Shown here: in pieces, positions 33,110 through 40,030 of the stretch
How the letters are laid out: every line of letters begins with the position of its first letter
How positions within the stretch are numbered: position 1 is the stretch's first letter
Assembly (NCBI GenBank): GCA_024206195.1
Contig: JAAGZO010000459.1
Span: 1 to 59,574, forward strand
DNA length: 59,574 nt
From: a bacterium
GTDB lineage: Archaea > Nanoarchaeota > Nanoarchaeia > Woesearchaeales > UBA10216
Reading direction: 5' to 3'
The notes under the pieces: model-generated
What the model was told of the DNA's origin: nothing
The model's input: the letters and a program-made list of their open reading frames with translations, nothing else
Database searches by the model: none
Translations under genes and position numbers: made by a program

Positions 33110-33939
33110 TGTTCTAATAACCTCAATTCCGGTGATGGCACACTCAACACCTGCTTGCCATCTTTTGCAACAACAAAAATCTCTTCACTATTCAGTTCCT
33201 TTTCAACCCTCATACCGCTTGGCAGACCGCCATATGGTGCAATAACAACATCGTCAGTATATACATTATAACTGCTGAAAACAGAATCAATATTAAGTCC
33301 TGATTCTGTTGATGCTATTGCATCTATTTTTATGTTTGAAATAGCAGTTTCTTCACCTTTATTTCTAAAAAGAACAGCAGGCCCATCTTCATAAATGATT
33401 ATGTAATACCCCTTTCCAAATTTTTCTTCATTAAAATAAAAGCTATCCATACAATACTCGTCTTCTTCCTGCATATCGCTGACAAACTTTGTAAAGCTGG
33501 AAAAAACCTCCCGCGCATTTTGATTAGGATCATATGAGATTCCACTGACAGAAACAACATCCCCTCTTTTTGAGATCTCTATGGCCTTTATGGGTGTTTC
33601 AGTGCTCCATGTGGGATTTGTCATTAAGCTATCCTCAGCATAGGTGTATGACTTTGATCTTGTGCCATCAAGCTCTGAAACAACAACCTTGGATTCTCCT
33701 ATGTCAAATCTAAATGTATTTTCACCAAGATAGTATATGTAATCAACATCACCCGGAGCCGCATAAACAGAATCAAGAAGCAAGGCAACATCTCTTGCAA
33801 GAAACATCTTGTGAAACGTTGTGTCGCTTGTAGCATTCCCAACATAGGTCATAAGACCTATAACTATCAACGTTGCCAGAAAAAGCTCTATCATGGTCTC
33901 AATAGTTACTTGACCTCTCTTTTTCCTAAATATCTTCAT
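33100..33939 (-). CDS. Type IV pilin-like protein, first gene of minus-strand quartet
   Basis: The best pilin match of the group. MKIFRKKRG is followed by QVTIETMIELFLATLIVIGLM. After the expected cut at Gly, Glu is at position +5, as in true type IV pilins, with a hydrophobic helix behind it. The 279-residue product has a large external domain (about residues 35-279) with few Cys. It is leaderless, with a TATA box 25 nt upstream, and three more pilin-like genes follow by overlap. Filament role is an inference; no assembly ATPase lies in the window. Confidence 0.72.
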   Translation of the reverse strand: MKIFRKKRGQVTIETMIELFLATLIVIGLMTYVGNATSDTTFHKMFLARDVALLLDSVYAAPGDVDYIYYLGENTFRFDIGESKVVVSELDGTRSKSYTYAEDSLMTNPTWSTETPIKAIEISKRGDVVSVSGISYDPNQNAREVFSSFTKFVSDMQEEDEYCMDSFYFNEEKFGKGYYIIIYEDGPAVLFRNKGEETAISNIKIDAIASTESGLNIDSVFSSYNVYTDDVVIAPYGGLPSGMRVEKELNSEEIFVVAKDGKQVLSVPSPELRLLEQCK

Positions 33940-33958
33940 CAGAATTAATTCAGTTATG

Positions 33959-33968
33959 TGTATTTAAA
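33959..33968 (-). promoter_or_regulatory. TATA box for minus-strand pilin-like quartet
   Basis: The minus strand reads TTTAAATACA centred 25 nt before the ATG at 33939. Confidence 0.5.
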
Positions 33969-33984
33969 TTACTTTTGGAAAAAA

Positions 33985-34287
33985 TTAACATGCAGGGTTA
34001 TTTAGCTGCTTTGTGTCTATATAGTCGTTCTTAAAGCTTTCAATCTTTCTCATGCACATTTCTGAGTAAAAAACAGCTCTTGATTCATCAACCATCTTTA
34101 ACACCCCCTTGGTGTTTTTGCGGACCTTTCTGCAAGATTCAGATACCTCCTGTGTGGAGGGAGGCGACCCGGTCTCTGCACCTAGTTCTGTCACTGCATC
34201 TGGTCTATACTCTGATTGCAAAACTAGCCCGGCTTGATATTTTGGTGCAAAAATTCCCTTTTCTTTTATTATTCGCCTTTTGACCAT
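33985..34287 (-). CDS. Small soluble protein, unknown
   Basis: Not recognised; 100 residues, basic N-terminus (MVKRRIIKEKG), a Ser/Pro/Thr-rich middle, then a helical C-terminal part with SEMCMRKIESFKND. It has a TATA-like element upstream, and its ATG is the only reasonable start. It diverges from the TrmB-like regulator across a shared palindrome, so the regulator may control it. Its stop lies 45 bases from the pilin-like quartet, and read-through into that operon is possible. Confidence 0.5.
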   Translation of the reverse strand: MVKRRIIKEKGIFAPKYQAGLVLQSEYRPDAVTELGAETGSPPSTQEVSESCRKVRKNTKGVLKMVDESRAVFYSEMCMRKIESFKNDYIDTKQLNNPAC

Positions 34288-34310
34288 ATGCTCACTAACA
34301 GAGGTAATGA

Positions 34311-34322
34311 TTATTATTTATA
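34311..34322 (-). promoter_or_regulatory. TATA-like element for gene ending at 33985
   Basis: An A/T run (minus strand ATAAATAATAA) centred about 27-30 nt before the ATG at 34287. Confidence 0.35.
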
Positions 34323-34330
34323 TTAACTTG

Positions 34331-34353
34331 TGTGGTGATTATGTAACACCACA
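34331..34353 (+). promoter_or_regulatory. Palindromic operator candidate between divergent promoters
   Basis: TGTGGTG (34331-34337) and CACCACA (34347-34353) form a perfect 7-bp inverted repeat with a 9-nt spacer. It lies just upstream of the TATA boxes of both the TrmB-like gene and the divergent small gene, the position expected for an autoregulated TrmB site. Confidence 0.5.
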
Positions 34354-34355
34354 AA

Positions 34356-34365
34356 GCTTATATAC
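34356..34365 (+). promoter_or_regulatory. TATA box for TrmB-like gene
   Basis: GCTTATATAC centred 26 nt before the ATG at 34387. Confidence 0.5.
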
Positions 34366-34386
34366 GCTCCCAGCTTACTATTCCCT

Positions 34387-35133
34387 ATGAATAAAGAAGT
34401 ACTTGTACGGCTTGGACTGACAAAAAACGAGGTCAAGATATATTTAGCGCTGCTTAATCTTGGCCCTTCACGTGCAGGAAAGATAACAGAGCAGACAAGC
34501 ATACACCGGCGTAATGTTTATGACTGCATAGAGCGCCTCATAGAAAAAGGGCTTGTTAGTTACATAATAGAAAATAAGAAGAAGTTCTACAGAGCAGCAA
34601 GTCCGCAGCTTCTGCTTAGAATACTTAAGGATAAAGAGGACAAGCTTAGAGAGGATGAGGCAAATCTTAATTTAGTGCTCCCAGAACTAATGAGCATGCG
34701 CCGCTTTGGAGACTATAAGCACGATGCAAATATTTTCCGTGGAAAAGAAGGCTTAAAGGCAATATTAGAGGACATACTTCACACAGAAAGGGAAAACATG
34801 ATTATCGGTGCAGAGAGCAAGGCCCCGAAGATACTCAAGCACTATCTGAAACATTTCCATGGAACCAGAACAAAAAAGAAGATTGTTGAAAAATTGATCT
34901 TTAACAGCAATGAAAAAGAGAGAAAAGATAAGCTTAACAAATTGCCGTTCACAGAAGCAAGATTAATGCCTAAGGGCCATAACCCGCCTGTGACTGTTAA
35001 TATCTATGGTGACAAGACAGCATTAATCACATGGTCTGAGGAAGAACCTTTTGGTGTTCTGATAGAAAATGCAGTGATTGCCCGTGGCTTCAGGGACTAC
35101 TTCAAAATACTTTGGGAGATTTCTAGCAAATAA
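34387..35133 (+). CDS. TrmB-family transcriptional regulator
   Basis: The 248-residue product has an N-terminal winged helix (LVRLGLTKNEVKIYLALLNLGPSRAGKI, then a recognition helix with HRRNVYDCIERLIEKGLV, about residues 5-58), a helical linker to residue 100, and a C-terminal phospholipase-D-like regulatory domain (IFRGKEGLKAILEDIL, MIIGAESKAP, TVNIYGDKTALITW). TrmB proteins usually sense sugars, but many archaeal members have unknown ligands and the sugar-binding extension is not evident here. A palindrome upstream suggests autoregulation. Confidence 0.85.
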   Translation: MNKEVLVRLGLTKNEVKIYLALLNLGPSRAGKITEQTSIHRRNVYDCIERLIEKGLVSYIIENKKKFYRAASPQLLLRILKDKEDKLREDEANLNLVLPELMSMRRFGDYKHDANIFRGKEGLKAILEDILHTERENMIIGAESKAPKILKHYLKHFHGTRTKKKIVEKLIFNSNEKERKDKLNKLPFTEARLMPKGHNPPVTVNIYGDKTALITWSEEEPFGVLIENAVIARGFRDYFKILWEISSK

Positions 35134-35165
35134 TCATCATAACATATATACGGTACCAGCAAAAA

Positions 35166-35175
35166 GTTTAAATAC
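35166..35175 (+). promoter_or_regulatory. TATA box for nrd operon
   Basis: GTTTAAATAC predicts a transcript start near 35198, between the two NrdR-box-like sites. Confidence 0.5.
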
Positions 35176-35180
35176 TAGCT

Positions 35181-35196
35181 ATACCAGATATTGTGT
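35181..35196 (+). promoter_or_regulatory. NrdR box 1
   Basis: ATACCAGATATTGTGT resembles the 16-bp NrdR consensus (ACAC-ATATAT-GTGT type). It lies just downstream of the TATA box, where binding would block initiation. Confidence 0.6.
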
Positions 35197-35212
35197 TTTG
35201 GACTCATTTTAG

Positions 35213-35228
35213 ACCCAATATCTTGTGT
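35213..35228 (+). promoter_or_regulatory. NrdR box 2
   Basis: ACCCAATATCTTGTGT starts exactly 32 bp after box 1. Bacterial NrdR sites occur as pairs 31-32 bp apart, about three helical turns, so spacing and sequence both support an operator pair. Confidence 0.6.
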
Positions 35229-35249
35229 TTATGAAACAGTGGTGAAAAC

Positions 35250-35696
35250 ATGCTATGTCCTTACTGCGGAAGCTCTGAAACAAAGGTTGTTGACAAACGC
35301 GAGGCGCAAAACGCTGCAACCAGAAGAAGAAGGGAGTGCCTTAAGTGCACAAAGCGCTTTACAACTTATGAACGCGTTGAAGACTTTGATCTAATAATTG
35401 TAAAAAAGGATGGCAGAAGGGAGAGCTTTGAGCGCAATAAACTTATGGCAGGCGTGAAAAGAGCCTGCGAAAAGTGCCCTGTAAGCCAGGAAAAGATTGA
35501 GAAAATTGTTGATGACATAGAATCAGAGCTTAGAAGAATGGATAGCATTGAGATTCCAAGCACAAAGGTTGGTGAAATAGTTATGAGAAAACTTAAGAGC
35601 CTGAACAAGGTGGCCTACATTAGGTTTGCATCTGTTTACAGGTCTTTCGATGATATTGAGACATTTGAAAAGGAACTGAAAAAACTAAAGAGGTAA
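35250..35696 (+). CDS. nrdR: NrdR, repressor of ribonucleotide reductase genes
   Basis: Senses ATP/dATP and represses nrd genes. The 148-residue product has the N-terminal zinc ribbon (MLCPYCGS...C34/C37 in RRRECLKCTKRF), the RFTTYERVE linker, and an ATP-cone from about residue 45 (LIIVKKDGRRESFERNKLMAGV). NrdR is typically bacterial and present in only some archaea. It heads the nrd operon, with GGTGA before the ATG and two NrdR-box-like sites in its leader, so autoregulation is likely. nrdD follows after four bases. Confidence 0.93.
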   Translation: MLCPYCGSSETKVVDKREAQNAATRRRRECLKCTKRFTTYERVEDFDLIIVKKDGRRESFERNKLMAGVKRACEKCPVSQEKIEKIVDDIESELRRMDSIEIPSTKVGEIVMRKLKSLNKVAYIRFASVYRSFDDIETFEKELKKLKR

Positions 35697-35700
35697 GAAA

Positions 35701-37821
35701 ATGACACACATAGCAAAGGTTAGGAAACGAAACGGAAAAATAGCAGATTTCGACAGAAAAAAAATAGTTGAAGCAATATTCAAGGCAGCGAAATCTGTTG
35801 GCGGCAAAGATAGATCCTCTGCAGAGCACCTGGCTGAAAAAGTCATCACAGTCATTGAGTACAAGTTTGATAAGGAAGTTCCTACAGTTGAAGAAATCCA
35901 GGACATCATTGAAAGAGTTCTGATAAAAAGCGGTCATTCAAAGACAGCAAAGTCATTCATACTCTACAGAGAGCAGCACAAGAAGATTCGTGAGCTGAAA
36001 TCAACATTCATAGATGTAAACAACACAATTGGCGAGTACCTCCGCCAGTCGGACTGGAGAACAAAGGAAAACAGTAACACAGACTATTCCTTCTCTGGTT
36101 TAATGCTTCACGTATCAGGAAAGGTGATTGCAAACTACATGCTTAATGAGGTTTACACAAAGGAAATAACAGATGCATATAAAGATGGCTACATACACCT
36201 TCATGATCTTTCTAATGGTGTTGTAAGCTATTGTGCAGGATGGTCTCTGAAAAATCTTTTAATCAGAGGATTTGGAGGAGTATCAAACAAAGCAGAGTCA
36301 AAGCCATCAAAACACATGGAAGTTCTTGTAAACCAGATGGTAAACTTCATTGGTTGCCTGCAGATGGAACACGCAGGTGCTCAGGCATTCTCAAGCGTTG
36401 ACACTTTGTTAGCTCCATTTGTTAGAGCAGACAAGATGACCTACAAGCAGGTTAAGCAATGCATGCAGATGCTTGTGTTCTCACTAAACATCCCATCAAG
36501 ATGGGGATCACAGACACCATTCTCTAACCTAACCTTTGACTGGGTAGTTCCAGAGGACATGAAAGACGAGAAAGCAGTTGTTGGTGGGAAGAAACTTGAT
36601 ACAACATATGGTGACTATCAAAAAGAGATGGATGTGATAAACAAGGCATTCCTTGAGGTAATGGCAGAGGGAGATGCATCTGGTAGAATCTTCACATTCC
36701 CGATACCAACATATAATCTTACAAAAGATTTTGATTGGGACACTGAAAACGCAAAGCTTCTTTTCGGGCTGACTGCAAAGTACGGAGCACCATACTTCCA
36801 GAACTATATTGGCTCTAATCTTGACCCAAAATCAATCAGGGCAATGTGTTGCCGATTAAACCTTGATATGAACCAGCTTCAAAACAGGCCAGGCCATATC
36901 TTTGGTGCAGGTGACAGTACAGGTTCTGTAGGTGTTGTAACACTAAACGTAAACAGGATTGCATATGAGTCAAAGACAAAAGAAGAATTCTTTGAAAAGC
37001 TGGAACACTACATGACTCTTTCAAAAGAGTCTCTTGAGATTAAGAGAGCTCTAATCAATAAGAATCTTGAAGCAGGACTAATGCCTTACACAAAGGTTTA
37101 CTTGGGAACATTCAAGAACCACTTCTCAACAATTGGTCTGTGTGGAATGAATGAAGCATGCCAGAATTTCCTTGGTAAGAATATCTTCTCACCAGAAGGC
37201 AAGGAGTTCACAATAGAGACCCTTAATCATATGAGAGGTGTAATTACAGGTTTCCAGAAAGAAACAGGAAGCCTCTATAATCTTGAAGCAACACCTGCTG
37301 AATCAACAGCATACAGGTTTGCAAAGCGGGACAGAGAAGTACATCCTGATATACTAACATCTGGAAAAGAAACACCATATCTGACAAACTCAACACACAT
37401 TGGTGTTAATGAAACAGATGATGCAATAGCAGCTTTAGAACACCAAAATGACATACAACCACTGTACACCGGTGGAACAATTTTCCACACGTTTATTGGT
37501 GAAAGGCTAACAAGTGCAGAGTCCTGCAAGAATCTTGTTAAGAGAATTGCGCACAACACAAAGATTCCATACTTTTCAATAACACCAACATTCAGTGTCT
37601 GCCCTGATCACGGCTATCTTTCAGGAGAGCACACCACTTGCCCAACCTGTGAGACCCGGACAGAGGTCTATTCAAGAATTGTTGGATACTTCAGACCTGT
37701 GCAGAACTGGAACATTGGAAAGAAAGAGGAATTCAAGGACAGAGCAGAGTACTGCCAGCACAAAGCAGTAGACACCACATTTAAAGAAGAAACACCATTA
37801 ATCAAAAAGGTGGTGGCATAA
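35701..37821 (+). CDS. nrdD: Anaerobic (class III) ribonucleoside-triphosphate reductase
   Basis: Reduces NTPs to dNTPs by a glycyl radical. The 706-residue product starts with an ATP-cone (IAKVRKRNGKIADFDRKKIVEAI), whose pattern matches that of NrdR next door. The reductase core includes GCLQMEHAGAQAFSSVDTLLAPF and FPIPTYNLTKDFDWD. A C-terminal zinc site (SVCPDHGYL...TTCPTC) is followed by the glycyl-radical motif IVGYFRPVQNWNIGKKEEF. All are intact. Its stop overlaps the next ATG as TAATG. Confidence 0.96.
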   Translation: MTHIAKVRKRNGKIADFDRKKIVEAIFKAAKSVGGKDRSSAEHLAEKVITVIEYKFDKEVPTVEEIQDIIERVLIKSGHSKTAKSFILYREQHKKIRELKSTFIDVNNTIGEYLRQSDWRTKENSNTDYSFSGLMLHVSGKVIANYMLNEVYTKEITDAYKDGYIHLHDLSNGVVSYCAGWSLKNLLIRGFGGVSNKAESKPSKHMEVLVNQMVNFIGCLQMEHAGAQAFSSVDTLLAPFVRADKMTYKQVKQCMQMLVFSLNIPSRWGSQTPFSNLTFDWVVPEDMKDEKAVVGGKKLDTTYGDYQKEMDVINKAFLEVMAEGDASGRIFTFPIPTYNLTKDFDWDTENAKLLFGLTAKYGAPYFQNYIGSNLDPKSIRAMCCRLNLDMNQLQNRPGHIFGAGDSTGSVGVVTLNVNRIAYESKTKEEFFEKLEHYMTLSKESLEIKRALINKNLEAGLMPYTKVYLGTFKNHFSTIGLCGMNEACQNFLGKNIFSPEGKEFTIETLNHMRGVITGFQKETGSLYNLEATPAESTAYRFAKRDREVHPDILTSGKETPYLTNSTHIGVNETDDAIAALEHQNDIQPLYTGGTIFHTFIGERLTSAESCKNLVKRIAHNTKIPYFSITPTFSVCPDHGYLSGEHTTCPTCETRTEVYSRIVGYFRPVQNWNIGKKEEFKDRAEYCQHKAVDTTFKEETPLIKKVVA

Positions 37822-38060
37822 TGAAAAAATATCTTTTGTTTACAACACCAACCTGCCCAAACTGTCCAGAGGTTAAGGACTTCATGAAGACTGTCAAGCT
37901 GGAAGGTGAGATAGTTGATGCAGCATCAGAAGACGGGCTAAAAAAGGCAACAGAGTTCGGAGTGATGTCTGTTCCTGCAGTAATATTCCTTGATGATGGG
38001 GGAAATGAAACAGCACGCGCTTCAACAGTTGAAGAGATAAACAGCATCCTCAAGATCTAA
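37821..38060 (+). CDS. Thioredoxin/glutaredoxin-like protein
   Basis: A 79-residue thioredoxin-fold protein with TPTCPNCPEVKDFMK (CPNC active site, residues 12-15) and the cis-proline loop VMSVPAVIFLDDG. Set between nrdD and nrdG, it is the likely reductant for NrdD or for the activase; one class of NrdD is known to use glutaredoxin/thioredoxin-type donors rather than formate. The position supports this, but which donor NrdD uses cannot be read with certainty. Confidence 0.87.
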   Translation: MKKYLLFTTPTCPNCPEVKDFMKTVKLEGEIVDAASEDGLKKATEFGVMSVPAVIFLDDGGNETARASTVEEINSILKI

Positions 38061-38061
38061 A

Positions 38062-38754
38062 ATGGTAATAATAAAGGGCCTGCAGAAAACATCCCTTATT
38101 GATTACCCAGACAAGATTGCATCAACAGTTTTCCTTGCAAATTGCAACTTTCGTTGCCCGTTTTGCCAAAACGCAGATCTTGTATTGCATTACAAGAACA
38201 TGCCGGAAATAAAGGAAGAAGAGCTGTTAGAACACCTTCATAACAAAAAGAAATGGCTTGATGGTGTTTGCATATCTGGTGGGGAGCCAACACTTCATAA
38301 GGATCTGCCTGAGTTCATATCAAAAATAAAGAACCTTGATTTGCTTGTGAAGTTGGATACAAATGGCTCTAATCCTGAGATGCTCAAAAGTCTCATAGAA
38401 AAAAAGCTTGTTGATTTCATAGCAATGGACCTGAAAGGTCCAATTGATGATTATAACAAATCCGCAGGGCTTGATGTTGATATGAGCAAGATAAAGCAGA
38501 GCATCGCTTTGCTGATGGAAAACAAAGTAGAGTACGAGTTCCGTACAACTGTTGTTCAATCATTACATTCAAAGCAGGACATAGTCAAAATAGCTAAATA
38601 TATAAATGGGGCTAAAAGATATGTGCTTCAGCAGTTCAAACCTGCAAAGTCATTAATCAATCCTGACATGGAAAAAGAAAAACCATATAAAAAACCAGAG
38701 ATTGAAAGCATTAAAAAAGCATGTGAAAAATTTGTTAATACAGAGATAAGATGA
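38062..38754 (+). CDS. nrdG: Anaerobic RNR-activating radical SAM enzyme (NrdG)
   Basis: Generates the glycyl radical on NrdD. The 230-residue product has the radical-SAM motif CNFRCPFCQN (CxxxCxxC, about residues 28-35), preceded by TSLIDYPDKIASTVFL and followed by VCISGGEPTLHKDLPEF and KLDTNGSNPEML. Length and motif order match NrdG2-type activases. It directly follows the thioredoxin-like gene, and its stop overlaps the dut ATG as ATGA. Confidence 0.93.
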   Translation: MVIIKGLQKTSLIDYPDKIASTVFLANCNFRCPFCQNADLVLHYKNMPEIKEEELLEHLHNKKKWLDGVCISGGEPTLHKDLPEFISKIKNLDLLVKLDTNGSNPEMLKSLIEKKLVDFIAMDLKGPIDDYNKSAGLDVDMSKIKQSIALLMENKVEYEFRTTVVQSLHSKQDIVKIAKYINGAKRYVLQQFKPAKSLINPDMEKEKPYKKPEIESIKKACEKFVNTEIR

Positions 38755-39182
38755 ATGTAAAAATAAAAAGAATAGACAAGTCATTGCCACTGCCTGTTTA
38801 CGAAACGCAGGGTTCGGTTGGATTTGACATAGTTTGCAGGGAGAATACAGAGGTACCTCCGGGGGACGTTGTTTTGATTCCTGGTAACATAGTTGTTGCA
38901 ACACCTCCTGGATATATGCTCCTTGTCACATTAAGAAGTTCTACTCCAAGAAAAAAAGGTCTGATAAAGCCGCACGGTGTTGGCGTAATAGACAACGACT
39001 ACTGCGGCGATAATGATGAAGTAAAAATACAGGTATTCAACTTTACAGACCAGTTAGTCAAAGTAGACAGAGGAGAAAAGATTGCCCAGGGAATATTTGT
39101 GAAAGTGGATAAGTTTGAATGGCAGGAACAAGATGAAATGGGCGATAGCAGGGGGGGCTTTGGAAGCACAGATAAAAAATGA
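38751..39182 (+). CDS. dut: dUTP diphosphatase
   Basis: Hydrolyses dUTP to dUMP, keeping uracil from DNA and feeding dTMP synthesis. The five trimeric dUTPase motifs are present in 143 residues: GSVGFDI (motif 1), LRSSTPRKKG (2), GVGVIDNDYCGD (3), RGEKIAQGIF (4) and RGGFGST (5). Motif 3 has Cys in place of the usual Arg/Thr after Tyr. Cotranscription with nrd genes fits a deoxynucleotide supply role. Confidence 0.93.
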   Translation: MNVKIKRIDKSLPLPVYETQGSVGFDIVCRENTEVPPGDVVLIPGNIVVATPPGYMLLVTLRSSTPRKKGLIKPHGVGVIDNDYCGDNDEVKIQVFNFTDQLVKVDRGEKIAQGIFVKVDKFEWQEQDEMGDSRGGFGSTDKK

Positions 39183-39415
39183 TAATAACCAAGGACATGA
39201 CAATTAAGGAAATAATCTCTAAGTATCCAACATCAGCAGTTATAATGATGAAACACGGTCTGCATTGCGTGGGCTGTCATGTTGCAAGCTTTGAATCCCT
39301 TGAACAGGGCGCAAAAGCGCATGGCATGGAAAAAAAGCAGATAGATGAAATGGTTGACGAAATAAACAAATTACTTGAGAAGGAGGGAGTTAAGAATGGC
39401 AAAACCAGTGATTGA
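39179..39415 (+). CDS. DUF1858-domain small protein
   Basis: A 78-residue protein matching DUF1858: MIITKDMTIKEIISKYP, VIMMKHGLHCVGCHVASFESL, then a C-terminal helix. The CVGC pair is conserved in the family, which is often found with hybrid-cluster or redox proteins and may be redox active. The ATG overlaps dut as ATGA, and its end overlaps the ferredoxin start by 20 bases. Confidence 0.82.
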   Translation: MIITKDMTIKEIISKYPTSAVIMMKHGLHCVGCHVASFESLEQGAKAHGMEKKQIDEMVDEINKLLEKEGVKNGKTSD

Positions 39416-39578
39416 TTATTCAAAGTGCAAGACTTGCGGCGAATGCATAGATGTATGCCCTGCAGCGGTTTTCGTAAAAGAGGGCGACAAGGTTGTTGTT
39501 AAAAAGCCAGAAGATTGCATAGCATGCAGAGCTTGTGAAGCGCAGTGCCCAAACGAGGCTATTAAAGTCGAGGATTAG
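39396..39578 (+). CDS. 2[4Fe-4S] ferredoxin
   Basis: A 60-residue ferredoxin starting MAKPVIDYSKC. Two complete CxxCxxCxxxCP motifs are present: CKTCGECIDVCP (residues 11-22) and CIACRACEAQCP (about 40-51). The ATG at 39396 is preferred because AAGGAGGG lies eight bases upstream; the frame's first Met (39375) is inside DUF1858. As the last gene of the nrd operon it could supply electrons to NrdG, a plausible but unproven pairing. Its stop overlaps the convergent IscU gene by four bases. Confidence 0.92.
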   Translation: MAKPVIDYSKCKTCGECIDVCPAAVFVKEGDKVVVKKPEDCIACRACEAQCPNEAIKVED

Positions 39579-39952
39579 TTTTTCTTTTTCTCATACTCTT
39601 CTATTGCTTTCTGGAGCGCATCTGCTGCCAGGTTAGAGCAATGCATCTTTATAGGAGGAAGACCTTTCAGGGCAGCTGCAACACTATCACGTGTTATTTT
39701 CTTTGCCTCTTCTATTGTTTTACCCTTTGCAAGATCTGTAACCATTGAAGAAGTGGCTATTGCGGCAATACAGCCAAAGGTCTTTACACCAATGTCTTCT
39801 ATTATGCCATCTTTCACCTTTATGGATATAACCATTACATCTCCACATACAGGATTCCCTACCTTTCCCACCCCATCAGGATTCTCTAGTTCCTTCATGT
39901 TTTTGGGATGATTAAAGTGTTCCATTACCTTTTCACTATATCCGTCACTCAT
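39575..39952 (-). CDS. iscU: Fe-S cluster scaffold protein, IscU/NifU-N type
   Basis: Scaffold on which Fe-S clusters are built. The 125-residue product carries MEHFNHPKNMKELENPDGVG and the three cluster Cys: GNPVCGD, TFGCIAAIATSS and MHCSNLAADAL. The Asp after the first Cys that promotes cluster release is also present. No cysteine desulfurase gene is nearby, so the sulfur source is not visible. It is leaderless with a TATA box 27 nt upstream. Confidence 0.93.
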   Translation of the reverse strand: MSDGYSEKVMEHFNHPKNMKELENPDGVGKVGNPVCGDVMVISIKVKDGIIEDIGVKTFGCIAAIATSSMVTDLAKGKTIEEAKKITRDSVAAALKGLPPIKMHCSNLAADALQKAIEEYEKKKN

Positions 39953-39973
39953 AGACTTAACAATCGTTAACTA

Positions 39974-39983
39974 GTATATAAAT
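39974..39983 (-). promoter_or_regulatory. TATA box for iscU
   Basis: The minus strand reads ATTTATATAC centred 27 nt before the ATG at 39952. Confidence 0.5.
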
Positions 39984-39999
39984 TTTGCGTTCAGCAACA

Positions 40000-40009
40000 T
40001 TTATATACT
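40000..40009 (+). promoter_or_regulatory. TATA box for surface-protein gene
   Basis: TTTATATACT centred 27 nt before the ATG at 40031. It is almost the same as the divergent iscU box. Confidence 0.5.
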
Positions 40010-40030
40010 ACATTGTTCAAATAAGTATAT

